Assembly: GCF_021295335.1 (NCBI RefSeq)
Contig: NZ_JAIWOT010000001.1
Location: 1,305,001-1,369,000, forward strand
DNA length: 64,000 nt
Source of the DNA: Komagataeibacter sp. FNDCF1
Lineage (GTDB): Bacteria; Pseudomonadota; Alphaproteobacteria; Acetobacterales; Acetobacteraceae
Direction of reading: 5' to 3'
Of the stretch, positions 38,342-50,408 are shown piece after piece (the stretch's first letter is position 1; each line of letters starts with the position of its first letter). The notes under the pieces were generated by a model. That model made no database searches. It was not told where the DNA came from and worked only from the letters and a program-made list of their open reading frames with translations. Made by a program: the position numbers and the translations under genes.

Positions 38342-38821
38342 ATGCCTTCCGCTGATCCGCCGCGTAATGCAGCCGCACGCCAACGCCAGATCGGGCTTGT
38401 CATCGTGGCGACATGCACCAGTGCAAGCCTGGCCATACTGGTGCTGCTGCCGCTGGTAAGCGGTCTGGTCAACCTGCTGCGTGACATACTGGGCGTACTG
38501 ATCCTGCCCTTTTCATTCATGTTCGGGCTGGGAGGGGAGCAGGGAGAATCTCCCGCACTGCTGCGCCTGCTGTCCGATATGGGACTGCAGACCCAGCTGC
38601 ATCCGCTACGGCTGGGTGCCGCGGCCATCCTGGAACTGTTGGCCGTTTTCCTGTTTGTCATAGCCGAACGGCTGGGCGGGCGCGCAGGCTACATGGCGGC
38701 CTTTACCGCCACCGCCGGGGCAATCGGCCTGTCGGGCCTGCCGCTGGCCATGCCGCTGCTGCCCGCCATCGTGACGGAGGGAGTTTTCCTGTTCTGCCCC
38801 CCCTCGCCCGATCCGGAATAG
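38342..38821 (+). CDS. Membrane protein of unknown function
   Basis: A 159-residue protein with three or four hydrophobic segments (about residues 17-42, 46-65, 92-110 and 118-150). No family is recognised. It directly follows the coiled-coil gene and may anchor or partner it. The ribosome binding site is weak. Confidence 0.6.
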   Translation: MPSADPPRNAAARQRQIGLVIVATCTSASLAILVLLPLVSGLVNLLRDILGVLILPFSFMFGLGGEQGESPALLRLLSDMGLQTQLHPLRLGAAAILELLAVFLFVIAERLGGRAGYMAAFTATAGAIGLSGLPLAMPLLPAIVTEGVFLFCPPSPDPE

Positions 38822-38839
38822 GGCGTTTTCAGCCCGGGT

Positions 38840-40066
38840 TCAGCGCAGCCCGTCCACAAAGCGTGCCAGACGGGCGCAGGCTTCCTTCAGCACATCATCA
38901 CTGGTGGCATAGGACAGGCGCAGATATGGCCCCTGCCCGAAGGCCGAGCCATGCACCACCGCCACCTTCTGCTCGTTCAGCAGGGCAATGGCGAAGTCCT
39001 CGTCCGTTTTCAGGGTCTGGCCTCCTTCCGTCACCCGACCCATGCACCCGGCAATACCGGGATAGGCATAGAACGCCCCGTGTGGCATGGCGCAGGTCAC
39101 CCCCGGTATGGCCCGCAGCGTCGAGACCATCATCTCCCGCCTGCGCGCATAGACCGCGCACATATGGGCGATGACATCCGGCGGCCCGTCCAGCGCCGCC
39201 GCCGCCGCCGCCTGCGCGATGGAGCAGATGCCCGATGTCGCACTGCCCTGTATGGCGGTCATGGCCCGGATCAGCGCCTCGGGGCCACCCACGTAGCCCA
39301 CGCGCCAGCCGGTCATGGCATAGGCTTTCGATACGCCATTCAGGGTCAGGATACGGTGCCGGAGATCAGGCGCCACCGCGGCAAGCGAGACATGGTGCTG
39401 GCCATCATACACCAGGTGCTCGTATATCTCGTCGGACAGTACATGCACGTGCGGGTGGCGGCGCAGCACCTCGGCCACGGCCTCCAGGTCCGTGCGCCCC
39501 ATCGTGCCGCCGGTGGGATTGTTGGGAAAATTGAGCACAAGCCACTTGGTGCGTGACGTAATGGCAGCTTCCAGCGCCCCTGCCGTCAGCCGGAAGTCAT
39601 CGGCCTCATGACAGTCGGCATAGACGGGCGTGCCGCCAAACAGCTGTACGATCAGCGGGTAGCTGACCCAGTATGGCCGGGGAATGACCACTTCATCCCC
39701 CGGCTGCACGGTGGCCATGAAGGCATTGAAGATGACCTGCTTGCCGCCATTGGACACCATGATTTCCGCCGGGGCGTATTCCAGCGCGTTCTCACGCGCG
39801 AACTTGCGCGCGATGGCGGCCTTGAGCGCGGGCGTGCCATCGACCGGGGGGTATTTTGTCTGCCCCTCCAGCGCCGCGCGGTGGGCAGCCTCGATCACGG
39901 CCGGAGGGGTGGCAAAATCCGGCTCCCCCAATGCCAGGGAGAGCACTTTTTCCCCCTGCGCCCGCATGGCACGCGCGCGCTGCGCCATCGCGATGGTGGC
40001 AGGAACCGCCAGACGTTCCATCCGCTGTGCAAAAAACGGCGGGCATGTATGCTGATCCATGGCCAT
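38840..40066 (-). CDS. Class I PLP aminotransferase, aspartate type (copy 2)
   Basis: A 408-residue fold-type I aminotransferase of the aspartate/prephenate aminotransferase subgroup. Landmarks are LALGEPDFATPP, NGGKQVIFNAF, NFPNNPTGGTMG, SDEIYEHLVYD and the PLP lysine in [15 protein letters not shown]. The C-terminal substrate Arg is in YLRLSYATS. GAGGGGGA precedes ATG 40066; ATG 40060 is possible. It starts 11 bp after a close paralogue, indicating tandem duplication. Its exact amino acid preference is not determinable. Confidence 0.88.
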   Translation of the reverse strand: MAMDQHTCPPFFAQRMERLAVPATIAMAQRARAMRAQGEKVLSLALGEPDFATPPAVIEAAHRAALEGQTKYPPVDGTPALKAAIARKFARENALEYAPAEIMVSNGGKQVIFNAFMATVQPGDEVVIPRPYWVSYPLIVQLFGGTPVYADCHEADDFRLTAGALEAAITSRTKWLVLNFPNNPTGGTMGRTDLEAVAEVLRRHPHVHVLSDEIYEHLVYDGQHHVSLAAVAPDLRHRILTLNGVSKAYAMTGWRVGYVGGPEALIRAMTAIQGSATSGICSIAQAAAAAALDGPPDVIAHMCAVYARRREMMVSTLRAIPGVTCAMPHGAFYAYPGIAGCMGRVTEGGQTLKTDEDFAIALLNEQKVAVVHGSAFGQGPYLRLSYATSDDVLKEACARLARFVDGLR

Positions 40067-40077
40067 GTCCGTCCCCC

Positions 40078-42220
<2,143 letters not shown>

Positions 42221-42440
42221 TATCAAACCAAATCAACGGGCTGGAGAAAAATTGTTCCCGTTTCCTGTTTTTTTGGGCCTGCTGGACGTTAACGGGTGGC
42301 CAGCCCCCATGGGTTGCCACGGCGTATGCGGTCTGCAATAGATTCAACAGTTACCTGACGACGACGCACATCACAGGCGCTCGCTTCGGAACAGAGTACG
42401 CCTGAGCAGTGTGCGGCGGCATTCGGAAAGGAATGCGTCT

Positions 42441-43001
42441 GTGCCTTGTGACAGTCAATACTTGCCTACCCTGGTCCTGAATGCCGATTTCAGGCCGCTC
42501 TCCTATTTCCCGCTTTCCCTGTGGTCATGGCAGGATGCGGTCCGTGCCGTATGGCTGGACCGGGTATCGGTGCTGAGTGAATACGACACCGTTGTCCACT
42601 CCCCCAGCCACACCCTGCGCCTGCCCAGCGTGATCGCGCTGAAAGACTACATTCCCGCAGCCCGCAAGCCCGCCTTCACCCGGTTCAACGTCTTCCTGCG
42701 GGACAATTTTTCCTGCCAGTACTGCACAACCCGCTTCCCCACGCAGGAACTGACGTTCGACCACGTCATCCCGCGCAGCAAGGGCGGGCGGACAAGCTGG
42801 GAAAATGTCGTGACCGCCTGCAGCCCGTGCAACCTGATCAAGGGATCCTACATGCCGCATGAGATCCGCATGTATCCCGACCGGCCGCCCACACGCCCCA
42901 ACAGCCGCAGGCTGCAGGAAAATGGCCGCGCCTTTCCGCCCAACTACCTGCATGAAAGCTGGCGCGACTATCTGTACTGGGACACCGAACTGGAAAACTG
43001 A
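42441..43001 (+). CDS. HNH endonuclease family protein
   Basis: A 186-residue protein. The HNH domain holds a zinc-binding CQYC and CSPC pair around LTFDHVIPRSKGG and NVVTACSPCN, the catalytic His lying in FDHV. The N-terminal segment LVLNADFRPLSYFPLSLWSW is characteristic of a conserved alphaproteobacterial HNH family. The GTG at 42441 has AAGGA upstream; the earlier GTG 42411 has none. It stands alone, without phage or restriction partners, so a DNA-maintenance role is more likely than defence, but this is inference. Confidence 0.88.
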   Translation: MPCDSQYLPTLVLNADFRPLSYFPLSLWSWQDAVRAVWLDRVSVLSEYDTVVHSPSHTLRLPSVIALKDYIPAARKPAFTRFNVFLRDNFSCQYCTTRFPTQELTFDHVIPRSKGGRTSWENVVTACSPCNLIKGSYMPHEIRMYPDRPPTRPNSRRLQENGRAFPPNYLHESWRDYLYWDTELEN

Positions 43002-43035
43002 CCCTGTCCGGCCACGGGGCCGGGGGCCGGACACG

Positions 43036-43350
43036 TTATTTTGTGTAGCTGTAGCCGTATTCGTCCGCCATCTTCTGCAGGTCGGGCGCACCACGCAGGT
43101 TGAGCGGCAGCGGCACGGCCTTCTTCTTCTTTGAACCGAAGATGAAGTTATGGTCACTCATGCGCTGGCATGTATTGGCGGCGATGGGAAAACTGAGCTG
43201 CATGGTCGTGCCCATCTGCTCACGCAGGCATTTCACATCACTCTCGAACGGCTTGCGCCCGATTTCGGCCGTGCAGCCACCCAGAACCACCAGGCCGCAG
43301 ACCAGCAGCCCCAGCCGGGCAGGCAGTTTTTCCACGATTTTGAGCTTCAT
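43036..43350 (-). CDS. Small putative lipoprotein
   Basis: A 104-residue protein with a lipoprotein signal: MKLKIVEKLPAR, a hydrophobic core and lipobox LGGC. The mature part has a few Cys (SDVKCLREQM, NTCQRMSD) and a Lys run (GSKKKKAV). No family is recognised. ATG 43350 is chosen for the signal peptide; the frame runs to 43413 without a better site. It is convergent with the HNH gene. Confidence 0.65.
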   Translation of the reverse strand: MKLKIVEKLPARLGLLVCGLVVLGGCTAEIGRKPFESDVKCLREQMGTTMQLSFPIAANTCQRMSDHNFIFGSKKKKAVPLPLNLRGAPDLQKMADEYGYSYTK

Positions 43351-43748
43351 TTCGACCCCGTAGCTTACGCGCCGCGACACTGCCACGAAAGTGCGCATTG
43401 CGATAGAGGACAAGAAGCTACTTGCGCCCTGCCGCGTCTTGGGCGCATGGGTGGCTTACGCACAGAGCACGCCCAAGGCCCGAACATGACGGGAAGGCCT
43501 GTCCGGCAAGAAGATTACGGTAATCATGCCATCAGGTATTATCTGGGTGCATAGGTGATATTACCGTGAATAAGGTGACAGACGCCCCTTATATTGTCAC
43601 CCTCTGTCATTATTCTGAATTTTTTTAAATCGCACGTGATATATAAAAATTATAAATGCATTGCCGGTCCGGCTGTCATTTTGCCGCCAGATTGCCTAAT
43701 GCATATCGCGCGTTGTTTCCGTCCCCCATCGATGCCTGAGGTAAAAGA
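43351..43748. other. 398-bp intergenic region upstream of hpnR
   Basis: The part from about 43556 to 43670 is AT-rich and contains a 7-bp dyad GGTGACA (43574-43580) / TGTCACC (43595-43601) with a 14-bp spacer, a possible operator or leader hairpin. I see no supported coding frame or RNA gene. Confidence 0.5.
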
Positions 43749-45293
43749 ATGAGATTACTGGCCGTCCATCCAAGCTCGCTCATGTACACGAAGGTCTTCC
43801 TGCGTCTTGAACCGCTGGGGCTGGAACTGGTTGCCGGTGCGGCGCGCAACAAGGGACATGAGGTGGAAATCATCGACCTGCAGGTCGAGAAGCATCCTGA
43901 TTACTGGGAGCGCATCGAACGCTTCCGCCCGCATGCCATCTGTTTTTCGGGCAACTACCTGGCCAATGTTCCCGAGATCATCGACCTGTGCAAGGAAACC
44001 CGCAGGCGCCTGCCCAACGTCTTCCTGTTCATGGGCGGGCATTCCATCTCGTTCATTGCGCGCGACGTGCTGGCGCTGTCCGAAGGGGCGGTGAACTGCG
44101 TGCTCAAGGGCGAGGGCGATGCGACCGTGGGCCCGCTGCTGGAAGCGTGGGAGCAGGGCCGCGACCTGACCACCGTACCCGGCGTCGTCACCATGGATGG
44201 CGAAGGGCCGCCGCCGATCTTTGTCGAATCCCTTGACGAAGTACGTCCCGCGCGCGACCTGCTGCGCCATCGCCGCAAATACTTCATCGGCACGCTCGAC
44301 CCCGCCGCCTCCATCGAGTTTGCGCGTGGCTGCCCTTGGGACTGTACGTTCTGCAGTGCATGGACCTTTTATGGCCGCTCCTACCGTACCGCCAGCGCCA
44401 AGGTGATTGGCGAGGAACTGCAGGAGATCAAGGAGCCCGGCATCTTCATTGTCGATGACGTGGCCTTCGTGCATGCCGAGCATGGCATGGCCATTGCCGA
44501 GGAAGTCAAGCGCCGCAACATCCAGAAGGAATACTACCTTGAAACCCGCGCGGACGTGCTGCTGCGCAACAAGGAAGTCTTCGCGGTCTGGAAAGAGATT
44601 GGGCTGAGCTACATCTTCATCGGGCTGGAAGCGGTGGATGCCGAGGGGCTGAAGCGCTTCCGCAAGCGCGTGTCGATGGACCGCAACTTCGAGGCACTGG
44701 AATACGCCCGCTCGCTTGACCTGATCGTGGCCATCAACCTGATTGCCGATCCATCATGGGACCGGGAACGTTTCGAGGTCATCCGCCAGTGGTGCCTGGA
44801 AATCCCGGACATCGTGAACATTTCCGTCACCACGCCCTATCCCGGCACGGAAATCTGGGAAAGCGAGTCCCGCAAGCTGACCACGCGCGATTACCGCCTG
44901 TTCGACATCCAGCATGCGGTAATGCCCACCACCCTGCCGCTGCGTGAGTTCTATGAAGAACTGGTCAAGACCCAGCAGATCCTGAACAACAAGCATCTGG
45001 GCTGGAGTGCTATCAAGGACACGCTGGGCATTGCCCTGCGCCTGGCGCTGCGGGGGCAGACCAACTTCCTGACCATGATCTGGAAGTTCAATTCCGTCTT
45101 CAATCCCGACCTGCAGATGGCCGACCATGCCCAGAAGCCGGAATACGAAATGCCGCTCAAGCCGCAGGGCAGCGAGCAGAAGGTTGACCGCAAGACGCTG
45201 TATGTCCACGGCCCCGCCGGCCGCAAGTCGCGCAAGCTGGATGACGATACCGAAAAGTTCGTGGATGAAACCCGCATGAGCACGGTCGACTGA
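43749..45293 (+). CDS. hpnR: Hopanoid C-3 methylase
   Basis: A 514-residue class B radical SAM enzyme that methylates hopanoids at C-3 of ring A. The N-terminal B12-binding-like domain (about 1-150) begins VHPSSLMYTKVFLRLEPLGLE. The cluster Cys are C195, C199 and C202 in the CPWDCTFC motif, followed by SAWTFYGRSYR. The segment FIVDDVAFVHAEHG and the C-terminal NKHLGWSAIKDTLG match HpnR rather than HpnP or HpnJ. GAGGT precedes the ATG. Acetic acid bacteria are known producers of 3-methylhopanoids. It stands alone here; squalene-hopene genes are not in the window. Confidence 0.93.
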   Translation: MRLLAVHPSSLMYTKVFLRLEPLGLELVAGAARNKGHEVEIIDLQVEKHPDYWERIERFRPHAICFSGNYLANVPEIIDLCKETRRRLPNVFLFMGGHSISFIARDVLALSEGAVNCVLKGEGDATVGPLLEAWEQGRDLTTVPGVVTMDGEGPPPIFVESLDEVRPARDLLRHRRKYFIGTLDPAASIEFARGCPWDCTFCSAWTFYGRSYRTASAKVIGEELQEIKEPGIFIVDDVAFVHAEHGMAIAEEVKRRNIQKEYYLETRADVLLRNKEVFAVWKEIGLSYIFIGLEAVDAEGLKRFRKRVSMDRNFEALEYARSLDLIVAINLIADPSWDRERFEVIRQWCLEIPDIVNISVTTPYPGTEIWESESRKLTTRDYRLFDIQHAVMPTTLPLREFYEELVKTQQILNNKHLGWSAIKDTLGIALRLALRGQTNFLTMIWKFNSVFNPDLQMADHAQKPEYEMPLKPQGSEQKVDRKTLYVHGPAGRKSRKLDDDTEKFVDETRMSTVD

Positions 45294-45646
45294 CCTACGC
45301 GGCTCCCCAATCCGGAAAAGGCCGGTTGCCTGTGCAACCGGCCTTTTTTGTGCCCTGCGGATTCATCCCTGCCGGACCCTGCTGCCCTGTAGGGCCCTGT
45401 CGAATCGTGGGGCGGGAGGGCGGCATGGTGGCCATGGCACATTCATTTTCATGCGGAACTGATTGCGGGGTATTATATCAGGATTGATAATTCCGACACT
45501 GCATCATGCCCCCACCACACGGCCCGCACCCCGTATCCTGCGGCGAATGCATGATGCCATCATTCCCCTGCTGCGTTATAAACAGGACAGTCTTCAATCA
45601 CAGGTAGACAGCCAGCGGGCTGCAACAGGCAAAGGATGGCCAGAGC
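45294..45646. other. 353-bp intergenic region between hpnR and copZ
   Basis: After the hpnR terminator the sequence holds no supported gene. I looked for a CueR-type copper operator before copZ and did not see a convincing one. Confidence 0.5.
45315..45349. terminator. Terminator after hpnR
   Basis: AAAAGGCCGGTTGC and GCAACCGGCCTTTTTT form a 14-base stem with a four-base loop and T-tail. Confidence 0.9.
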
Positions 45647-45856
45647 ATGGAAAAATTGACACTGAACATAAGCGGCATGACGTGTGACGGCTGCGTGTCC
45701 AAGGTGGTTCAGGCGCTGGAAAACGTGAACGGCGTTGCCATGGTCCAGGTCTCGCTGGAGCGCGGCAGTGCAACCGTGACCTATGATGGCCGTTCCACCA
45801 ATCCCGATGATCTGTTCGCCGCCGTGGACGACGCGGGCTTCGACGCCGGGTACTGA
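45647..45856 (+). CDS. copZ: CopZ-like heavy-metal-associated (HMA) chaperone
   Basis: A 69-residue single HMA domain protein with the metal-binding GMTCDGC motif near residues 10-16 (two Cys) and the ferredoxin-like alternation to the C-terminus. Such proteins carry Cu(I) to P-type ATPases. No copper ATPase or regulator is adjacent, so it is an orphan here; metal identity is inferred from the family. Confidence 0.88.
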   Translation: MEKLTLNISGMTCDGCVSKVVQALENVNGVAMVQVSLERGSATVTYDGRSTNPDDLFAAVDDAGFDAGY

Positions 45857-45880
45857 CCCCGGCGCGCCACCCTGCCGCCG

Positions 45881-46327
45881 TTACGCGGCAGGCAGGGCGG
45901 CGGCCGCCTTGCGTATGGCCTGCGCCATGGCTTCCACCCCGTTGCCCCGGTTGGTGGACAACGCCTGCACAAGACCCAGGTCACGCAGGAACTGCGGGTC
46001 GGTGGCCAGTATTTCCTCACGGCTGCGGCCGGAATAGACCCGCAGCAGAAGGGCCACCAGCCCGGACACGATGGCCGCATCCGATGCCCCGGCCAGATAC
46101 AGCCTGTCATCACGTGGCTGGACTTCCATCCAGACCTGGCTCTGGCATCCGGGCACGCGATGGGCATCATCCTGCCATTCCGGCGGAAACGGCGGCAGCT
46201 TGCGCCCCAGTTCGATAATGTACTGGTAGCGCTGCATCCAGTCATCGAACAGGGCCAGTTCGTCGCCAATTTCGGCTATGGCATCGGCGGCGGAATCGTC
46301 CTCGGGCTTTACGAAGGGGTCAGTCAT
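45881..46327 (-). CDS. sufE: SufE cysteine desulfuration protein
   Basis: A 148-residue sulfur acceptor for SufS in Fe-S cluster assembly. The active Cys is in HRVPGCQSQVW; YQYIIELGRKLPP and LSTNRGNG are also typical. ATG 46327 (MTDPFVKPE) has AGGA at good spacing. It is convergent with copZ and lies 112 bp after hslU, beyond a terminator. The rest of the suf operon is not here. Confidence 0.93.
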   Translation of the reverse strand: MTDPFVKPEDDSAADAIAEIGDELALFDDWMQRYQYIIELGRKLPPFPPEWQDDAHRVPGCQSQVWMEVQPRDDRLYLAGASDAAIVSGLVALLLRVYSGRSREEILATDPQFLRDLGLVQALSTNRGNGVEAMAQAIRKAAAALPAA

Positions 46328-46388
46328 CATCTTTCCTGTAACGAACGCCCTGGCCCGCTGCCGGGGCCAGAACACTGGACTGCAATGC

Positions 46389-46416
46389 AAAAGGCCGCGC
46401 CCAACATGACGCGGCC
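46389..46416 (-). terminator. Terminator after hslU
   Basis: On the minus strand GGCCGCG and CGCGGCC form a stem with a ten-base loop followed by TTTT. Confidence 0.7.
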
Positions 46417-46439
46417 CCCGCTGGTTCCTGCCTGCTTCC

Positions 46440-47759
46440 CTACAGGATAAAGCGGCTCAGATCACCCCTGCTGGCAAGTGGCGCCACTTTCTCCTGCACG
46501 TCGTCAACATCGATCACCACACTCTGGCCACTACGGTCAGGCGCGGTGAAGGAGACAGATTCAAGCAGGCGCTCCAGCACGGTGGCCAGTCGCCGCGCGC
46601 CGATATTCTCGACGCGTTCATTGATATCCGCCGCCAGTTCCGCCAGCGCGTCGACCGCGGCATCGGTAAAGGACAGGCTGACCTTTTCCGTGCCCAGCAG
46701 GGCGACATACTGCTGGAGCAGCGAATGCTCCGGCTCGGTCAGGATACGGCGCAGGTCTTCGCGTGTCAGCGACGCCAGTTCCACGCGGATGGGCAGCCGC
46801 CCCTGCAGTTCGGGCAGCAGGTCGGACGGTTTGGCGATATGGAACGCACCGGATGCGATGAACAGGATATGATCCGTGCGCACTGGTCCATATTTGGTGG
46901 AAACGGTCGTCCCCTCGATCAGCGGCAGCAGGTCGCGCTGCACCCCTTCGCGGGAGACGTCGCCCCCGCCGCCACGCGATCCGCCTTCGGACGCACGGGC
47001 GCAGACCTTGTCGATCTCGTCGAGAAACACGATGCCATGGTCCTGCGCATGGGCCACGGCTTCGCGCGTCAGGGCTTCGGTATCGAGCATCTTGTCCGCT
47101 TCCTGCCGGATCAGGGCGGCGCGGGCCTCGGCCACCGTCATGCGCTTCTGCTGCGGCATGCGGTTCATGAATCCCTTCATCATGTCCGAAAAATTGATCA
47201 CCGCACCCGGTGTCATGCTGGACATGTCAGGCTGGGCGGGACTGCCGCCCTCGGCAATCGAGATCTCGACCTCCTTGCCCTCAAGCTCGCCCGCGCGCAG
47301 CATGCGACGGAATTTGTTGCGCGTCTCGGACGATGCGCCCTCGCCCACCAGCGCATCGAGCAGGATGCTCTCGGCAGCCCCTTCCGCCCTGACCTCCACA
47401 TCCTTGCGCCGCAATTCGCGCAGCATGTTGATCGAGACCTCGACCAGATCGCGCACGATGCTTTCCACATCGCGGCCGACATAGCCCACTTCGGTAAACT
47501 TGGTGGCCTCGACCTTCAGGAACGGGGCCTGCGCCAGCTTCGCCAGACGACGGGCGATCTCGGTCTTGCCGCAGCCCGTCGGCCCGATCATGAGGATGTT
47601 CTTGGGCACCACTTCCTCACGCATCGCATCCGTAAGCTGGGCGCGACGCCAGCGGTTGCGCAGGGCAATGGCGACCGCGCGCTTGGCATCGGTCTGGCCG
47701 ATGATGTAGCGGTCGAGCTCCGACACGATCTCCCGCGGGGAATGGTTGGGTATGTCCAT
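46440..47759 (-). CDS. hslU: ATP-dependent protease ATPase subunit HslU
   Basis: A 439-residue AAA+ unfoldase of the HslUV protease. It has Walker [19 protein letters not shown], Walker [11 protein letters not shown] and the C-terminal SRFIL tail that inserts into HslV. ATG 47759 has GGAGG seven bases upstream and touches the hslV stop; GTG 47762 is an alternative. Confidence 0.96.
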   Translation of the reverse strand: MDIPNHSPREIVSELDRYIIGQTDAKRAVAIALRNRWRRAQLTDAMREEVVPKNILMIGPTGCGKTEIARRLAKLAQAPFLKVEATKFTEVGYVGRDVESIVRDLVEVSINMLRELRRKDVEVRAEGAAESILLDALVGEGASSETRNKFRRMLRAGELEGKEVEISIAEGGSPAQPDMSSMTPGAVINFSDMMKGFMNRMPQQKRMTVAEARAALIRQEADKMLDTEALTREAVAHAQDHGIVFLDEIDKVCARASEGGSRGGGGDVSREGVQRDLLPLIEGTTVSTKYGPVRTDHILFIASGAFHIAKPSDLLPELQGRLPIRVELASLTREDLRRILTEPEHSLLQQYVALLGTEKVSLSFTDAAVDALAELAADINERVENIGARRLATVLERLLESVSFTAPDRSGQSVVIDVDDVQEKVAPLASRGDLSRFIL

Positions 47760-48352
47760 CACGCGACCTCCCCTTTCGCATCCGCGCCCAGTGTTTCCAC
47801 AATGACGGAATGGTTGGTGTAGACACAGATATCACCCGCGATCTTCATGGAGCGGCGGGCGATATCGACCGCCGGCAGCCCGTCTACCCCCAGCAGCGCA
47901 CGCGCGGCGGACAGCGCATAGTTGCCGCCCGACCCGATGGCGATGATGCCGTCCTCGGGCTCCAGCACGTCGCCATTGCCGGTCAGGGTGAAGGAACGCT
48001 CCGCATCGGCCACGGCCATCATTGCTTCCAGCCGGCGCAGGTAGCGGTCCGTGCGCCAGTCCTTGGCCAGTTCCACGCAGGCACGTTCCAGCTGGTTGGG
48101 ATAGCGTTCCAGCTTGTTTTCCAGCCGCTCCAGCAGGGTGAAGGCATCGGCCGTGGCACCGGCGAAACCGGCCAGTATCTGCCCCGTCGGCCCGATGCGG
48201 CGTACCTTGCGGGCATTGCCCTTGATCACGGTGGCGCCCAGCGTCACCTGCCCGTCGCCTGCCATGGCCACCTGGCCGCCACGCCGCACACAGAGAATGG
48301 TGGTGCCATGCCACCCGACCGGGTCATGGGGGAAGGAATGATAATCTTGCAT
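47759..48352 (-). CDS. hslV: ATP-dependent protease subunit HslV
   Basis: A 197-residue proteasome-related peptidase. The catalytic Thr follows a 15-residue propeptide (cut after GWHG, giving [10 protein letters not shown]). GDGQVTLG and the IGSGGNYAL segment are conserved. It starts 53 bp after the last che operon gene and may share its transcript. Confidence 0.96.
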   Translation of the reverse strand: MQDYHSFPHDPVGWHGTTILCVRRGGQVAMAGDGQVTLGATVIKGNARKVRRIGPTGQILAGFAGATADAFTLLERLENKLERYPNQLERACVELAKDWRTDRYLRRLEAMMAVADAERSFTLTGNGDVLEPEDGIIAIGSGGNYALSAARALLGVDGLPAVDIARRSMKIAGDICVYTNHSVIVETLGADAKGEVA

Positions 48353-48405
48353 GATGATAGAGATAAAACCTTCTGCCGCCAGAACAAGGGGAAAAGCCAG
48401 CCACG

Positions 48406-50406
48406 TTACGTGACGGGAGGGGGCTGGTTCATGATCCGGTCGATATGGGCGGCAAGGTCCGCGCGCGTGAAGGGCTTGTGCATGACATTGGCGCTGCCTG
48501 CGGGCAGCGCGCCCGCATTGGCATAGCCGGTCAGATACAGCACACGCAGCCCGGGCCGCAGGGCCTGGAGGTGATGCACCGTCTCCAGCCCGCCCATGCC
48601 CGGCATCATCACATCCATGATCACCAGGTCGATCGGCCCCGGCCCCTGCTCCATCGCGCGCACCGCGTCGGCCCCGCTGGCATATTCCACCACCGTATGC
48701 CCCCGCGCGCGCAGGAAGCCCGCGGTCACCGCACGCACGCCCGGCTCGTCATCCACCACCATTACATGCAGCGCACGTCCCGCCGCCCCTTCTCCCGCGG
48801 CCACGGCAACCGCTGGCGTGGACGCGCCACCGGCTGCCTCCACCGGCACGGGCAGGCACAGATCGACACGCGTGCCCTCGCCCGGCCGGCTCAGGACCTG
48901 CACCTCACCGCCCACATGCCGGATGAATCCGTAGATCATGGACAGGCCCAGCCCGGTGCCATGACCCACGTCCTTGGTGGTGAAAAACGGTTCGAACACG
49001 CGCGCGAGCGTCTCGGGCGACATGCCGACACCCTGGTCGGTGACCGACACCATCACGTAGTCACCGGGCACGAGATTGGTGCCCGCAATGATTTCCCTGA
49101 CCCGCTTGAGGCTGGTGGAAACCCGGATCAGGCCACCTTCCGGCATGGCATCCACCGCGTTGATGCACAGATTGAGCACCGCGAGTTCCAGTTGCCCCGC
49201 ATCGGTGCACACGGCCGGCAGCGTGCCATCGGACGTTGCTGTGTCCACCACGATGGCACATGGCGCGCCGCCCTTGCCCTGGCGCGAGACCACGGTCTGC
49301 GCCAGCAGGTCCTTCATGCCGTGCAGCAGGGCGTTCACATCCACCGGCTCCAGGCTAAGGTCCCGCGGGCGGCTGAAGTTCAGCAGCCTGCGCGTAAGCG
49401 AGGCCCCCCGCCGGGCGGCGGCGGAAGCATTGTCCAGCAACCGCGCCACCGGGCCGCTTTCTTCCCTCCCCATGTCGCGCACCAGTTCGAGCGAGCCGAG
49501 CACGGCGGTCAGCAGATTGTTGAAATCATGCGCGATGCCGCCGGCCAGCGTGCCCAGCGCCTGCATCTTTTCCGCCTGGCGCAGGCGGGCCGCCATTTCC
49601 TGCTGGCGGGTGATGTCGCGGTTGATCACGACCGAGCAGGCCGAGCCATCGCCCAGCGCGCCCAGCACCACGCGGGTGATCTCGCGCCACCGCCCCTGCA
49701 CGCCGCCGCGGACATGGACGGGCATCTCCAGCGTTTCCTCATCCCGCCCCTCGGCCTGCAGGCGGGCCTGGGCTGCGCGGATCACGGGCAGCAGGTCGAC
49801 ATCGCACAGTTCCTCCTCCGTCCGGCCCAGGCAGGATGCGATGTCACGGCCATAGAAATCCGCCGCCTGCCGGTTGATGCGGATGAAGCGGCCCTGCGCG
49901 TCCTTGAAGCCAAGGCCCGAGCGCAGGTTGTCCAGCAGGCCGTGCAGCAGCATGCGCTCGGTGCGCAGTTCACGTTCCAGCCGGTGGTAGTCGGCCGCCT
50001 GCACGATCATGGCGCGCAGGGCGTCGGGGTCCCATGGCTTGTGGGAATAGAACGAGATCCGCCCCTGGTTGAGTGCGGCCGCCACCGCGCCGATATCGGC
50101 ATAGCCGGTCAGCAGGATGGCCTGCGCGTCGCTGTGCGCCCGCGCACGGGCCAGCATCACGTCGCCCCCCATCTCGGGCATGCGCTGGTCGGACACGATC
50201 ACGTCCACATCGTTGCGGGTGGACAGGATTTCCAGCGCTTCGGTGGGGGATGTGGTGGACAGGACGGTAAAGGTGTCTTCCAGCAGGTCGGTCAGGGCAA
50301 CAAGGATCTCGGCCTCGTCATCCACCAGCAGCACGACGGGGCGCGACTGTGTCGCGGGGTCTGTATTCATCACGCGGCAAACTCCCTGCGCGGCGGTCTG
50401 TGGCAT
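48406..50406 (-). CDS. Hybrid histidine kinase, REC-PAS-HK-REC
   Basis: A 666-residue soluble hybrid kinase. The order is: receiver (about 22-140, phospho-acceptor D73 in [11 protein letters not shown]), PAS (about 150-275), and HisKA with H293 in [10 protein letters not shown]. Then come the ATPase domain ([28 protein letters not shown]) and a second receiver (about 545-660, Asp in [12 protein letters not shown]). It starts two bases after the preceding kinase gene and is the last gene of the chemosensory operon. ATG 50370 is an alternative start. It has no transmembrane segment, so input probably comes through its receivers or PAS domain. Its output partner is unknown. Confidence 0.9.
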   Translation of the reverse strand: MPQTAAQGVCRVMNTDPATQSRPVVLLVDDEAEILVALTDLLEDTFTVLSTTSPTEALEILSTRNDVDVIVSDQRMPEMGGDVMLARARAHSDAQAILLTGYADIGAVAAALNQGRISFYSHKPWDPDALRAMIVQAADYHRLERELRTERMLLHGLLDNLRSGLGFKDAQGRFIRINRQAADFYGRDIASCLGRTEEELCDVDLLPVIRAAQARLQAEGRDEETLEMPVHVRGGVQGRWREITRVVLGALGDGSACSVVINRDITRQQEMAARLRQAEKMQALGTLAGGIAHDFNNLLTAVLGSLELVRDMGREESGPVARLLDNASAAARRGASLTRRLLNFSRPRDLSLEPVDVNALLHGMKDLLAQTVVSRQGKGGAPCAIVVDTATSDGTLPAVCTDAGQLELAVLNLCINAVDAMPEGGLIRVSTSLKRVREIIAGTNLVPGDYVMVSVTDQGVGMSPETLARVFEPFFTTKDVGHGTGLGLSMIYGFIRHVGGEVQVLSRPGEGTRVDLCLPVPVEAAGGASTPAVAVAAGEGAAGRALHVMVVDDEPGVRAVTAGFLRARGHTVVEYASGADAVRAMEQGPGPIDLVIMDVMMPGMGGLETVHHLQALRPGLRVLYLTGYANAGALPAGSANVMHKPFTRADLAAHIDRIMNQPPPVT

Positions 50407-50408
50407 GC

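Noticed and set aside
42441-43001. HNH protein as part of a defence island
   Set aside because: It belongs to a conserved housekeeping-type HNH family and has no restriction, toxin or phage genes beside it.
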